Shown: positions 16,447-24,952 of the stretch, in pieces | How the letters are laid out: every line of letters starts with the position of its first letter | Numbering within the stretch: the stretch's first letter is position 1 | DNA from: Heyndrickxia vini | GTDB taxonomy: Bacteria > Bacillota > Bacilli > Bacillales > Bacillaceae_C | Assembly: GCF_016772275.1 (NCBI RefSeq) | Contig: NZ_CP065425.1 | Span: forward strand, 362,001 to 426,000 | Direction of reading: 5' to 3' | Length of the DNA stretch: 64,000 nucleotides | Translations under genes and position numbers: made by a program | The notes under the pieces: generated by a model | What the model was told of the DNA's origin: nothing | Database searches by the model: none | The model's input: the letters and a program-made list of their open reading frames with translations, nothing else

Positions 16447-17586
16447 ATGCGAGAAGTCGTGATTGTTGAAGGGATTCGTACACCAATCGGAAGAAAAAAG
16501 GGAGACTTAAAGGATATTCGTCCCGATGACCTAGCGGCAGAAACATTAAAAGCTCTTATTAAACGAACGAAACTGGATTCATCCCTAATTGACGATGTCA
16601 TTCTTGGATGTGTGACTCAATCCGGTGAACAAGCAGGTGATATTGCAAGGATTGCCGCTTTAATCGCCGGTTATCCATTAGAGGTTCCAGGTACAACAAT
16701 TGATCGTCAATGCGGTTCAAGTCAGCAGGCAGTTCACTTTGCATCACAAGCGATACTTTCGGGTGACATGGAAGTTGTGGTTGCTGGTGGAGTTGAAAGC
16801 ATGTCAAGGGTTCCGATTGCGTCTAACTATCAAGGGTCACCGTTTAGCGAAAAACTAACAAATAAATATGAAATGATCCACCAAGGACTGTCAGCAGAAC
16901 GAATTGCAGAAAAATATGGTTTTACTAGAGAAGTTTTGGATCAATTCTCCTATGAAAGTCATCAAAAAGCATTAAATGCTCAATATGAAGGATATTTTCA
17001 AAGAGAAATTATACCGATAGAAAATGGCCAGGATTCAGTCATTATCCATGATTCAGGACCTAGAAAGGAAACATCTGTTGAAGTATTAATGAATTTAAAA
17101 CCTGCATTCAAGGAGGATGGCATCATCCACGCTGGAAATGCAAGCCAAATTAGTGATGGAGCTGCAGCGCTGCTTTTAATGTCTCGTTCAAAAGCGGAGG
17201 AACTTGGATTGAAACCTCGTTTTAAAGTTCATACGCGTGTTGTTGTTGGTTCCGATCCAACACTTATGTTAACAGGACCTATCCCCGCAACGAAAAAAGT
17301 ACTAAAAAAAGCGGGATTGACAATCGATGATATCGATGTGTTTGAAGTGAATGAAGCCTTTGCCTCTGTGCCGTTAGCATGGTTAAAAGAAACAGGAGCT
17401 AATCCGAAAAAGTTAAATCCGAATGGAGGGGCCATTGCGCTTGGCCATCCACTTGGTGCTAGTGGTGCAAGATTAATGGTAACAATGATGCATGAGCTTG
17501 AACGGACAGGTGGGCGCTACGGCTTGCAAACAATGTGTGAAGGATTTGGGATGGCCAATGCAACAATCATCGAAAGATTGGAGTGA
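16447..17586 (+). CDS. Thiolase (acetyl-CoA C-acyltransferase)
   Basis: 379-residue thiolase. The nucleophilic cysteine lies in TIDRQCGSSQQAVHF, the His motif in NPNGGAIALGHPLGASGAR, and the second cysteine in TMCEGFGMANATI. This is a complete catalytic set. The enzyme cleaves 3-ketoacyl-CoA with CoA, or runs in the condensing direction. Lysines in EVNEAFASVPLAW help form the active site. GGGAGG precedes the ATG. It follows the acyl-CoA dehydrogenase by 87 bp. Confidence 0.92.
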   Translation: MREVVIVEGIRTPIGRKKGDLKDIRPDDLAAETLKALIKRTKLDSSLIDDVILGCVTQSGEQAGDIARIAALIAGYPLEVPGTTIDRQCGSSQQAVHFASQAILSGDMEVVVAGGVESMSRVPIASNYQGSPFSEKLTNKYEMIHQGLSAERIAEKYGFTREVLDQFSYESHQKALNAQYEGYFQREIIPIENGQDSVIIHDSGPRKETSVEVLMNLKPAFKEDGIIHAGNASQISDGAAALLLMSRSKAEELGLKPRFKVHTRVVVGSDPTLMLTGPIPATKKVLKKAGLTIDDIDVFEVNEAFASVPLAWLKETGANPKKLNPNGGAIALGHPLGASGARLMVTMMHELERTGGRYGLQTMCEGFGMANATIIERLE

Positions 17587-17683
17587 GTTTGGTAACAGTT
17601 TAATAAGGCTACTTTTTAAAGGTTTATAGGAAAAACGTATATTTTCCCTCAGGATTATAGGATGAAAACATTTTATAAATACA

Positions 17684-17748
17684 GAGCCGCCGGAACTAGA
17701 CAGGCTCACGGGTCACCCGCGGAAAGCGTAGTGTATTCAGACTGCGGA
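17684..17748. repeat. GC-rich dispersed repeat fragment
   Basis: A GC-rich island in an AT-rich gap, with GGGTCACCCGCGGAAAGCG. From memory this resembles a degraded copy of the CGCGGAAAGCGAG-type repeats scattered in Bacillus intergenic DNA. It lies between thiolase and the first CoA ligase. No function is visible. Confidence 0.4.
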
Positions 17749-17801
17749 TTTGATAACAACTATCCATACGAAGTAAATGAAAGAATTAGGGAGGTTCGTT
17801 T

Positions 17802-19364
17802 ATGTCCACAACAATTGGAAAGCTTTTCGATTTAACTGTGAAAAAATATCCGAACAAAGAAGCCTTATTTGATGTGAGAAGAAACAGGAGATTTACGTAT
17901 CAGGAATGGAGTGAACGCGTAAATCAACTAGCGAACGCCCTTATCCATGAGGGGGTTCGCAAAGGTGACCGTGTATCAACGTTTCTATTTAACAATGAAG
18001 AATTAGCAACAGCTGTTTTTGCTTGCGCCAAGATTGGGGCTGTAATTAATCCGATTAATTTTAGGTTGATGTCCGAAGAGGTAGCATATATTTTAGAAGA
18101 TGCGAAACCTAAGGTAGTCCTTTTCGAACAGGCTTTAGCATCAACCATTACCTCCATTGAAAACCGTTATCCTCAAATTTCGTTTTGGTTTATTGATGAT
18201 CAAACACCAACCTATGCTGCCGACTATCAGGAGAAAATTCAAGCTGAACCTACAACATTAGAAGACTTCCAAATAAAAGAATCGGATACTTACGCTATTA
18301 TGTACACGAGTGGAACAACAGGCCGACCGAAAGGGGTAATCCATCGGCATCGGGAAGTTGTTGAACAAAGCCTTATTATTATAAGTGCAACGAAGTTACA
18401 TGCAAATGATCATGGGCTAGTCACTGCACCGATGTTCCACTGTGCAGAACTGCACTGTGCACTCATTCCAAGAATTCATGTGGGAGCTAATAATACGATT
18501 CTCCACCAATTTAATGCATCTCAAGTTCTTCAACTAATTGAACAAGAAAAAATCACTAAGTTTTTTGCTGCGCCAACGATGTGGAATATGCTTTTACAAG
18601 AGGATCTCAAAAATCACAAATTAGACAGCTTAGTATTAGGACTTTACGGTGCAGCACCCATGGCACCAACTCTCGTTCATGCGTGTCACAAGAAATTAGG
18701 GATTTCACTAGTTCAAGCATATGGAATGACTGAAATGGGTCCGGCGATTTCATTTCTTTTAGAGAACGACCAATTAACAAAGGCGGGTTCTGCAGGACAA
18801 GCGTGTTTAAATCACGACATTCGTATTGTGAAACCGAATGAAAACGGACCTTCAGACCCAGATGATATCGTCCCGATAGGGGAAACTGGAGAAATCATTG
18901 TTCAAGGTCCATGCATGATGGGTGGTTATTTTGAACGTGATGAGGCAACAGAATATGCTTTATATAAGGGATGGTACCATTCAGGTGATATTGGTTACTT
19001 AGATGAAGATGGCTATTTGTGGGTGAAAGATCGTGTGGATGACATGGTTATTTCGGGTGGCGAAAATATTTATCCCCGCGAAGTGGAGGATGTTCTTTAT
19101 GAACATTCCGGCGTGTTAGATGTAGCGGTTATTGGAAGGCCCGATGAGCATTGGGGAGAAATTGTGATTGCATTTGTAGTGAAAAAGGAACCGAATGTAA
19201 CCGAAGCCGTCTTGGATGAATGGTGCAAAATGAGTGACCATCTCGCAAATTATAAGCGACCAAGAAAATATATATTTTGCGATGTCTTACCTAGAAATGC
19301 AAGCGGAAAAATTCAAAAGTTTTTATTGAGGGAACAGTTAAATGAGGAATCTCAAAACATCTGA
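17802..19364 (+). CDS. Acyl-CoA synthetase (AMP-forming), paralogue 1
   Basis: 520-residue adenylate-forming ligase. The ATP loop is YAIMYTSGTTGRPKGVIHRHRE (residues ~165-186). Other core motifs are QAYGMTEMGPAISF, YHSGDIGYLDEDGYLWVKDRVDDMVISGGENIYPREVE and the catalytic lysine in RNASGKIQKFLL. It activates a fatty or other carboxylic acid to acyl-CoA through an acyl-AMP. GGGAGG precedes the ATG. It is 56 bp from its paralogue, and both follow beta-oxidation genes. The chain length preference is unknown. Confidence 0.9.
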   Translation: MSTTIGKLFDLTVKKYPNKEALFDVRRNRRFTYQEWSERVNQLANALIHEGVRKGDRVSTFLFNNEELATAVFACAKIGAVINPINFRLMSEEVAYILEDAKPKVVLFEQALASTITSIENRYPQISFWFIDDQTPTYAADYQEKIQAEPTTLEDFQIKESDTYAIMYTSGTTGRPKGVIHRHREVVEQSLIIISATKLHANDHGLVTAPMFHCAELHCALIPRIHVGANNTILHQFNASQVLQLIEQEKITKFFAAPTMWNMLLQEDLKNHKLDSLVLGLYGAAPMAPTLVHACHKKLGISLVQAYGMTEMGPAISFLLENDQLTKAGSAGQACLNHDIRIVKPNENGPSDPDDIVPIGETGEIIVQGPCMMGGYFERDEATEYALYKGWYHSGDIGYLDEDGYLWVKDRVDDMVISGGENIYPREVEDVLYEHSGVLDVAVIGRPDEHWGEIVIAFVVKKEPNVTEAVLDEWCKMSDHLANYKRPRKYIFCDVLPRNASGKIQKFLLREQLNEESQNI

Positions 19365-19420
19365 GCAGTGCAATGATACTTGTAATCAAATTAAATATAT
19401 AGATAAAGGGGAAATGTGAA

Positions 19421-21037
19421 ATGATGCAGGTGCCATTAACAGTAGGTTCATTGTTAGAAAGGGCAGAAAAATTTTTTCCAAAGAAAGAAGTCGTTTCAAG
19501 AACTTTATCAGGGATTCATCGCTTTACGTATAAAGAAATCGGTAAACGGACACGTAGACTTGCCAATGCTTTAGAAACACTTGGAGTGAATAAAGGTGAT
19601 CGGGTTGGAACATTAGCTTGGAATCACCATCGCCATTTAGAGATTTATTTTGCTGCACCCGGAATCGGAGCGGTATTACACACTATTAATCTACGACTTT
19701 CACCAGAACATATTTCCTATATAATTAATCATGCGGAAGACCAAGTTCTATTCATTGATGAGGATATTCTTCCACTTGTTGAAATGGTAAAAGACTCTCT
19801 TAAAACTGTGAAGGCATATATTATCATGACAGACCAAGAAAAATTACCAGCGACGACATTAGAACCAGTATATTCGTATGAAAGATTACTTGAGGCTGGT
19901 GACCCGGAACATTCCTTTCTACAAGATATTAATGAAAATGACCCTGCAGGAATGTGTTATACATCTGCTACGACTGGGAATCCGAAAGGGGTCGTATATT
20001 CACACCGGGGGATTGTATTACACAGCTATGCACTAGGATTAGCAGATACAACCGCGATGTCTGAAAAGGATATTTGTATGCCGGTTGTGCCAATGTTCCA
20101 TGTTAATGCTTGGGGAATGCCTTTCGCTGCTACATGGTTTGGCTCTAAGCAAGTCTTACCGGGGCCTATGTTCACGCCAAAGCTGCTTGCTGAACTTATT
20201 GAAAGTGAAAAAGTTACTGTCACTGCCGGGGTGCCGACAATTTGGTTAGGATTATTAAATGAATTAGAACAGAATCGCTATGATACCTCTTCATTAAGAA
20301 GCATTCTTTGTGGTGGTTCGGCAGCTCCGATGGCCATGATTAAAGCGTTTGAGCAAAAATATAATATTCCATTTTCACATGCCTATGGGATGACGGAAAC
20401 AACGCCACTAGCAACGATTTCTACACTAAAAAGCTATCAAGAGGATATAGAGGAAGAAGAGAAAATGAATATTCGCGCGAAGCAAGGTTTACTTGTACCC
20501 GGACTACAAATGAAAGTAATTGTAGGAGATAATGAAGTCAAATGGGACGGGAAAGAAATGGGTGAATTATTAATTAGGGGCCCATGGATTGCGGACGAAT
20601 ACTACAAGGATGAACGAACAAGTGAATCTTTTAAAGATGGCTGGCTATATACAGGTGATGTTGCTACTGTAGATGAAGAAGGAAATGTGAAATTAGTCGA
20701 TCGGACAAAGGATTTAATAAAGAGCGGGGGAGAATGGATTTCTTCAGTTGACTTAGAAAATGCATTAATGGCACACGAGGCAGTATTTGAGGCAACGGTA
20801 GTCGGAGTACCACATCCCCAGTGGCAAGAGCGACCGATTGCATGTATCGTATTGAAAGATGCTTTTAAAGGCAAGGTAGAAAAACAAGAAATACTAGATT
20901 TCATTGCTCCGCAATTTGCGAAATGGTGGCTACCGGATGAAATATTACTTTTGGATGAAATTCCGAAAACATCGGTAGGAAAGTTTTTAAAAAGGGAATT
21001 AAGATCAAGGTTAAAGGATTACTTTGTTGAAATTTAA
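19421..21037 (+). CDS. Long-chain fatty-acid-CoA ligase, paralogue 2
   Basis: 538-residue adenylate-forming ligase. The ATP loop is AGMCYTSATTGNPKGVVYSHRG, where the usual SGTTG reads SATTG. Further motifs are HAYGMTETTPLATIS, WLYTGDVATVDEEGNVKLVDRTKDLIKSGGEWISSVDLE and SVGKFLKRELR. Residues AWGMPFAATWFGSK follow the pattern of medium- and long-chain ligases (AlkK-like). A strong terminator follows. It closes the fatty-acid cluster. Confidence 0.9.
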   Translation: MMQVPLTVGSLLERAEKFFPKKEVVSRTLSGIHRFTYKEIGKRTRRLANALETLGVNKGDRVGTLAWNHHRHLEIYFAAPGIGAVLHTINLRLSPEHISYIINHAEDQVLFIDEDILPLVEMVKDSLKTVKAYIIMTDQEKLPATTLEPVYSYERLLEAGDPEHSFLQDINENDPAGMCYTSATTGNPKGVVYSHRGIVLHSYALGLADTTAMSEKDICMPVVPMFHVNAWGMPFAATWFGSKQVLPGPMFTPKLLAELIESEKVTVTAGVPTIWLGLLNELEQNRYDTSSLRSILCGGSAAPMAMIKAFEQKYNIPFSHAYGMTETTPLATISTLKSYQEDIEEEEKMNIRAKQGLLVPGLQMKVIVGDNEVKWDGKEMGELLIRGPWIADEYYKDERTSESFKDGWLYTGDVATVDEEGNVKLVDRTKDLIKSGGEWISSVDLENALMAHEAVFEATVVGVPHPQWQERPIACIVLKDAFKGKVEKQEILDFIAPQFAKWWLPDEILLLDEIPKTSVGKFLKRELRSRLKDYFVEI

Positions 21038-21042
21038 TGATA

Positions 21043-21087
21043 AAAGATAACCGATACGTAGTGGCTACGTATCGGTTATCTTTTTTT
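21043..21087 (+). terminator. Strong terminator of the fatty-acid cluster
   Basis: A 19-bp perfect stem (21043-21061 with 21065-21083) around TGG, with GC core CCGATACGTAG and a T7 tail. Confidence 0.92.
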
Positions 21088-21296
21088 GTTTCACAAAAAG
21101 AACAAAAACGTTCTATCAAAAGAACGAAATAGTAAGATATTCACAGTATTAACTAGAATAATAGAGAAAAGTAGGTATTTAGTAGGGAAAAAGATGGAAT
21201 TCCGAGGTTTCCTTTCAAATAACTCCTAATTATAATGACATCATAAGGTTCTTTATAAAGAACAAACAAACGAACATAAAAGGAGGGCGGTGAAAA

Positions 21297-21737
21297 ATTA
21301 GAAGAGTTTTTAAAACAATTATTATTAGTTTGATTTTTGTCAGTGTAGGTACTACTTACGCCTTATTGGACCCAGGTGAAAAGCTTGCCAATTGGTATGA
21401 CCGTCAATTTAAGGAGAAGGTTGAAAGTCTTAGTGCATCATCAACGAACGGGCTGCTCCGTTCTTTAGAAAATTTTAAAAAGGAATTGAAAGATGTAACT
21501 AAGAATATTACAGAACAATTGGAAGAGTACAAAGGAACCAAGACAAAGGAAACAACGAACAGTATTAAGCAACACCAAGATCTTCAACTGCATCAGTTAC
21601 ATACTGTCACTGAAGAGATTAATATACAAAGCAAAGAACAAATGAAAACATACATCGAACAAAAGGTGCAAGACGAAACTAAACAGATTACAAAAAACAT
21701 CGAAGATATTCTAGCAAACTTAACGAAGGAAGAATAA
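21297..21737 (+). CDS. Secreted helical protein A, probable ATT start
   Basis: About 146 residues. Starting at TTG 21330 would cut the signal peptide in half. Reading upstream in frame reaches ATT at 21297, 9 bases after GGAGGG (21282-21287), with a stop codon (21291) just before it. From there the product starts RRVFKTIIISLIFVSVGTTY-A, a normal signal peptide. The mature part begins with GEKLANWYDRQF, a motif shared with the next gene (AQLKAWYDKQF), then K/E/Q-rich helices likely to form coiled coils. No known domain is recognised. It is the first gene of a four-gene operon. Confidence 0.65.
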   Translation: MRRVFKTIIISLIFVSVGTTYALLDPGEKLANWYDRQFKEKVESLSASSTNGLLRSLENFKKELKDVTKNITEQLEEYKGTKTKETTNSIKQHQDLQLHQLHTVTEEINIQSKEQMKTYIEQKVQDETKQITKNIEDILANLTKEE

Positions 21738-21767
21738 AAAATATTATATAAAAGGGAGCTAATAAAA

Positions 21768-22535
21768 ATGATGAAAACAGTTAAAGGAAAAATCGTTACA
21801 GGAGTAGTAACACTAGGATTATTATCAGGAGTTGGCGCGGCATTTGCGAATACGGATGCGGGGGCACAGTTAAAAGCATGGTATGATAAACAATTTGGCT
21901 CCGCGGCTAGTACAATTGAATCTGCTGCAACTAAGCATGCAACTGATCAATTACCAGCATTAGAAAAGGAATATAATGCAATTAAAACTGGTACAGGCTC
22001 TGACATTAGTGATGCACAGACATTTCAAACAGACTTGGCAAATGGTGCGATAAATTCAGCGAAACAAAGTCATATCAATAAATTAAATGGTCAAAAAGAT
22101 AAAATTGTGAAGGAAATGGATTCTGCTTTCGCTGGAATTGTAGCTTTTGCTCAAGCCCAAATTAATTCCGCCGGGAAGGCAGCTTATCAATATGCACAAA
22201 CAGATCTAGGGAACTATACCGATGCAGAGGGCAAAAAGGCCATAACGGGGATGACAACAAAATTAAATACATCTAAAGACAAGGCAGTACAAGAATTAAA
22301 AGATGCAATTGCTGAAGCTAAGCTAGAAATTCAAAAACAATTAGATTTCTATACAGAAGATTCAACGACAAAAATCAATTTAGCTATTGATACAAAAATC
22401 AAAGAACTTCGTAGCTTAATCACCAAAAAAGCTGAAGAGCTACTCGAAGCACAAAAATCTCTAATTGCATCTAAAGCACAAGAACTTGAAAATGCAGCTA
22501 AAGCTGAATTGGATTCAGTTGTTGGTGGAATCTAA
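21768..22535 (+). CDS. Secreted Ala/Lys-rich helical protein B
   Basis: 255 residues. A signal peptide (VKGKIVTGVVTLGLLSGVGA, cut near AFA-NT) is followed by GAQLKAWYDKQFG, the motif shared with protein A. The remainder is Ala-, Lys- and Glu-rich and should be almost entirely alpha-helical, with repeated amphipathic stretches. It ends with LDSVVGGI. There is no LPXTG, lipobox or SLH anchor. It is probably released or assembles outside the cell. AAAGGGAG precedes the ATG. A stable hairpin follows the stop. The function is unknown. Confidence 0.7.
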   Translation: MMKTVKGKIVTGVVTLGLLSGVGAAFANTDAGAQLKAWYDKQFGSAASTIESAATKHATDQLPALEKEYNAIKTGTGSDISDAQTFQTDLANGAINSAKQSHINKLNGQKDKIVKEMDSAFAGIVAFAQAQINSAGKAAYQYAQTDLGNYTDAEGKKAITGMTTKLNTSKDKAVQELKDAIAEAKLEIQKQLDFYTEDSTTKINLAIDTKIKELRSLITKKAEELLEAQKSLIASKAQELENAAKAELDSVVGGI

Positions 22536-22545
22536 TAAACTATCT

Positions 22546-22579
22546 CTCTATCAGAGTTCTACTTGGAACTCTGATAGAG
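22546..22579 (+). other. Intra-operon hairpin after gene B
   Basis: CTCTATCAGAGTTC and GAACTCTGATAGAG pair perfectly (14 bp) around TACTTG. There is no T run, so it is unlikely to stop RNA polymerase fully. It may protect the 3' end of the upstream message or set a lower level for genes C and the signal peptidase. Confidence 0.6.
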
Positions 22580-22604
22580 GTTATATGAATGGAGGGAATG
22601 AACA

Positions 22605-23159
22605 ATGATTACTCGAAAGGAAAAACATATTCCGAAAAAGGGGAAATTAAAACTTCTAATTGGAGTTCTTTTTTTAAGCCTGATGATAGGCAGTAGTATT
22701 AGCGTCGCATTTGCGGATCAAGATATTCCGACACTATTAACTAACTGGTTTAATAAAAAAGGATCGGAATCGATTACTTCGATTGAACAGGCGATTATGT
22801 CGGAGAAAGAGACACAAAAGGAACGTTTAAAAGAAGAATTGCAAGTAGAATTAAGAAGATCCCAACAGGCATTAACCGACTATGCTTTGCAAGAAAGAAA
22901 AGATCGAATCTCAGAAATTAGAGCATATACCGATCAATTAATTTCTACGATTCATATAGATAATCAACAAGAAAAGGAAGCAATTAGTGAGAAACTGAAA
23001 ACGATTATGAACGGTGCGATACAAGAAATGAATGGTGTAACTTCAGAAAAGCAAACAGCAAATCCGGACGATTCCAGCAAAACAGATAAAAAGGTAAAGG
23101 ACGATTCATCTACTTCTGAAGAGAATAAATCAAATGTAGAAGAAGGAGAACAACCTTAA
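22605..23159 (+). CDS. Secreted helical protein C with acidic tail
   Basis: 184 residues. A basic N-terminus (MITRKEKHIPKKGK) precedes a hydrophobic segment and a signal-peptidase-like site SVAFA-DQ. The mature start IPTLLTNWFNKKGS is a divergent version of the WYDKQF motif. A Glu/Lys/Gln-rich helix follows, then a disordered Ser/Asp/Lys/Glu tail of about 40 residues. GGAGGG precedes the ATG. The stop TAA overlaps the ATG of the signal peptidase gene, so the two are tightly coupled. Confidence 0.65.
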   Translation: MITRKEKHIPKKGKLKLLIGVLFLSLMIGSSISVAFADQDIPTLLTNWFNKKGSESITSIEQAIMSEKETQKERLKEELQVELRRSQQALTDYALQERKDRISEIRAYTDQLISTIHIDNQQEKEAISEKLKTIMNGAIQEMNGVTSEKQTANPDDSSKTDKKVKDDSSTSEENKSNVEEGEQP

Positions 23160-23686
23160 TGGCGAAATTGTATGGAGCAAAATTGCCTCAATTGGAGGTA
23201 GATGTACATAAATCATCACAAACAACGAAAAAAGGCTGGGTTAGCTGGATTCGATTCATAATTATATTAGCCCTTCTCTATTTTCTTACTCATTTTGTAT
23301 TTGCAGTCAAAATAGTGAATGGACACTCGATGAATCCTACGCTTAAAGATCATGGCATTTTCATAGTGAGCAAGATTTTTTTTCAACCTGAAAGAGGGGA
23401 CATTGTTGTTGTGAAAGATCCCGATGGATTCGATATCGTAAAGCGAATTATTGGAATGCCTCATGACAAGGTACAAATTATTGATGGCGTAGTTTATTTG
23501 AATAAGCAGCCATTGAATGAACCATATATACAAGGGGTGCCTGATAATATGGCAGAGGTAATTGTAGGCGAAGGAAAATACTTCATTATGGGAGATAATC
23601 GAACGCCAGGTGAAAGTTTAGATAGCCGCGACCCGAGCATCAGCACTATCTCAGAAATGAATATTGTTGGAGAAAAAATGTTCTAA
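23159..23686 (+). CDS. Signal peptidase I (Ser/Lys type)
   Basis: 175 residues with one N-terminal membrane segment (about 28-48). The catalytic serine lies in GHSMNPTL and the lysine in DIVKRIIGMP, followed by the conserved box GDNRTPGESLDSRD. The Ser/Lys dyad marks it as the bacterial type, unlike the SipW type with Ser/His. Its start overlaps the stop of gene C, which implies it processes the proteins of this operon. The C-terminus is short, ending right after the last conserved box. Confidence 0.88.
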   Translation: MAKLYGAKLPQLEVDVHKSSQTTKKGWVSWIRFIIILALLYFLTHFVFAVKIVNGHSMNPTLKDHGIFIVSKIFFQPERGDIVVVKDPDGFDIVKRIIGMPHDKVQIIDGVVYLNKQPLNEPYIQGVPDNMAEVIVGEGKYFIMGDNRTPGESLDSRDPSISTISEMNIVGEKMF

Positions 23687-23690
23687 GTAC

Positions 23691-23735
23691 GAAAACCAAC
23701 TGTTTCTTAAGAAATAGTTGGTTTTCTATTTGTTT
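23691..23735 (+). terminator. Terminator between signal peptidase and rpiR-type gene
   Basis: GAAAACCAACTGTTTC and GAAATAGTTGGTTTTC form a long stem with one mismatch, followed by a T-rich tract. It can serve both converging genes. Confidence 0.8.
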
Positions 23736-24595
23736 TACAATTTTTTAAGTGATATTGCTTCCCGCATTTTTTGCAGTGATTCTTTCCCTAAATTATCTTG
23801 CTTCGCCATTACATTTACATAAAGTGCATCAATTATACTTAATTGGGCGATACGAGAGGATAATGCCTCCGATCGATAGTCTGTTTCTTGAGAAGCTGTA
23901 AAAAGCGGAATATCAACTTTTTGGCTTAATGGCGATTTTGCAAAATTTGTGATTCCGATTGTTTTTGCACCATTCTTTTTAGCGATATCTAGAACTTCCA
24001 TCATGTCTTTATTAGAACCTGAGTGGGAAATAAGAATCACCACGTCTTGATCGGTTAATTGCGAAGCAGACATAATTTGAAAGTGTGAATCGGTATATGC
24101 CACTGTTTGAATGCCGGTACGTAAAAATTTATGATGGGCATCCATAGCGATGACTCCAGAACCGCCGTTTCCATAAAATTCAATCTTCCTTGCGCCAATT
24201 ATTAGTTCAATTGCTTCTGCAAAACGGTTTTCATTAAAAATATGAAGGGTATCCTCTAATGTTCGGATATTCGCTTTGAATACTTTTTCAGCAATTTCCT
24301 TTTCGTTATCATCCTCTTGAATCGTTTCGTGAATATTTTTAATCGGTGCAACAACTTCTGATGCCAAAGCAATTTTCATTGATTGAAAGCCATTAAACCC
24401 TATCCGTTTGCAAAAACGAAAAACGGTTGCATCCGCTACAAATAAATCATCGGAGAGTTGATTAATCGTTGAATGAATAATTTTTTCAGGATGTTCTAAT
24501 ATATAATCGGCTATTATTTTTTCCTTTTCACTAAATTGTGGATACATCGTGCGAATCCTTGGTAAGCAAGGGAATTTTTGAATTTGTGTTCCCAT
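23735..24595 (-). CDS. MurR/RpiR-family regulator, divergent from gntP
   Basis: 286 residues. The N-terminal ~80 residues are an RpiR helix-turn-helix (STINQLSDDLFVADATVFRFCKRIGFNGFQSMKIAL). The C-terminal half is a sugar-phosphate-binding SIS domain, with IEFYGNGGSGVIAMDAHHKF and VVILISHSGSNKDMMEVLDIAKKNGAKTIGIT. AAAGGTG precedes the ATG. It is transcribed away from gntP-gntK and probably controls them by sensing a phosphorylated sugar such as 6-phosphogluconate (inference). B. subtilis uses a GntR-family repressor here. Confidence 0.88.
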   Translation of the reverse strand: MGTQIQKFPCLPRIRTMYPQFSEKEKIIADYILEHPEKIIHSTINQLSDDLFVADATVFRFCKRIGFNGFQSMKIALASEVVAPIKNIHETIQEDDNEKEIAEKVFKANIRTLEDTLHIFNENRFAEAIELIIGARKIEFYGNGGSGVIAMDAHHKFLRTGIQTVAYTDSHFQIMSASQLTDQDVVILISHSGSNKDMMEVLDIAKKNGAKTIGITNFAKSPLSQKVDIPLFTASQETDYRSEALSSRIAQLSIIDALYVNVMAKQDNLGKESLQKMREAISLKKL

Positions 24596-24653
24596 TTATA
24601 TTTCACCTTTCTAAGCTGTCTTTTCTCCTATTGTAATATATGTGAAAGAGGAA

Positions 24654-24892
24654 ATGTAAACGGTTTCGAATTTTTTTTTAGTAAAGTATTGGTAGATTCA
24701 GTGAAAGAGTGCATCTAGTCTATTTTTTTCTGTATTGATTAATAGAAAAAGAAAATTTTTTTCACGTATAGTATTGAAATAAAAAATATTTATCGTAAAA
24801 TAGATTTGTGTTGAAAAAATATTTCTCTCATGTGAAATGAAACCGTTTTAATAAGGACTTCTTTTTTTACATAAAAAATGTAAACGATTGCT
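24654..24892. promoter_or_regulatory. gntP promoter region with three cre-like sites
   Basis: The 357-bp divergent gap holds three matches to the CcpA cre consensus TGWAARCGYTWNCW: TGTAAACGGTTTCG (24655-24668, 12 of 14), TGAAACCGTTTTAA (24838-24851, weaker) and TGTAAACGATTGCT (24879-24892, 13 of 14). Carbon catabolite repression of gluconate genes is well known in Bacillus. I saw no clear RpiR operator. Confidence 0.5.
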
Positions 24893-24952
24893 TCTTCAAA
24901 TTGAGAACACAATCACTATAATATTAAACATCTAGATTTGGAGGAATTAAGA

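Noticed and set aside
23159-23686. SipW-type (ER-type) signal peptidase
   Set aside because: The general base is lysine in DIVKRIIG, not histidine, so it is the ordinary bacterial Ser/Lys type.
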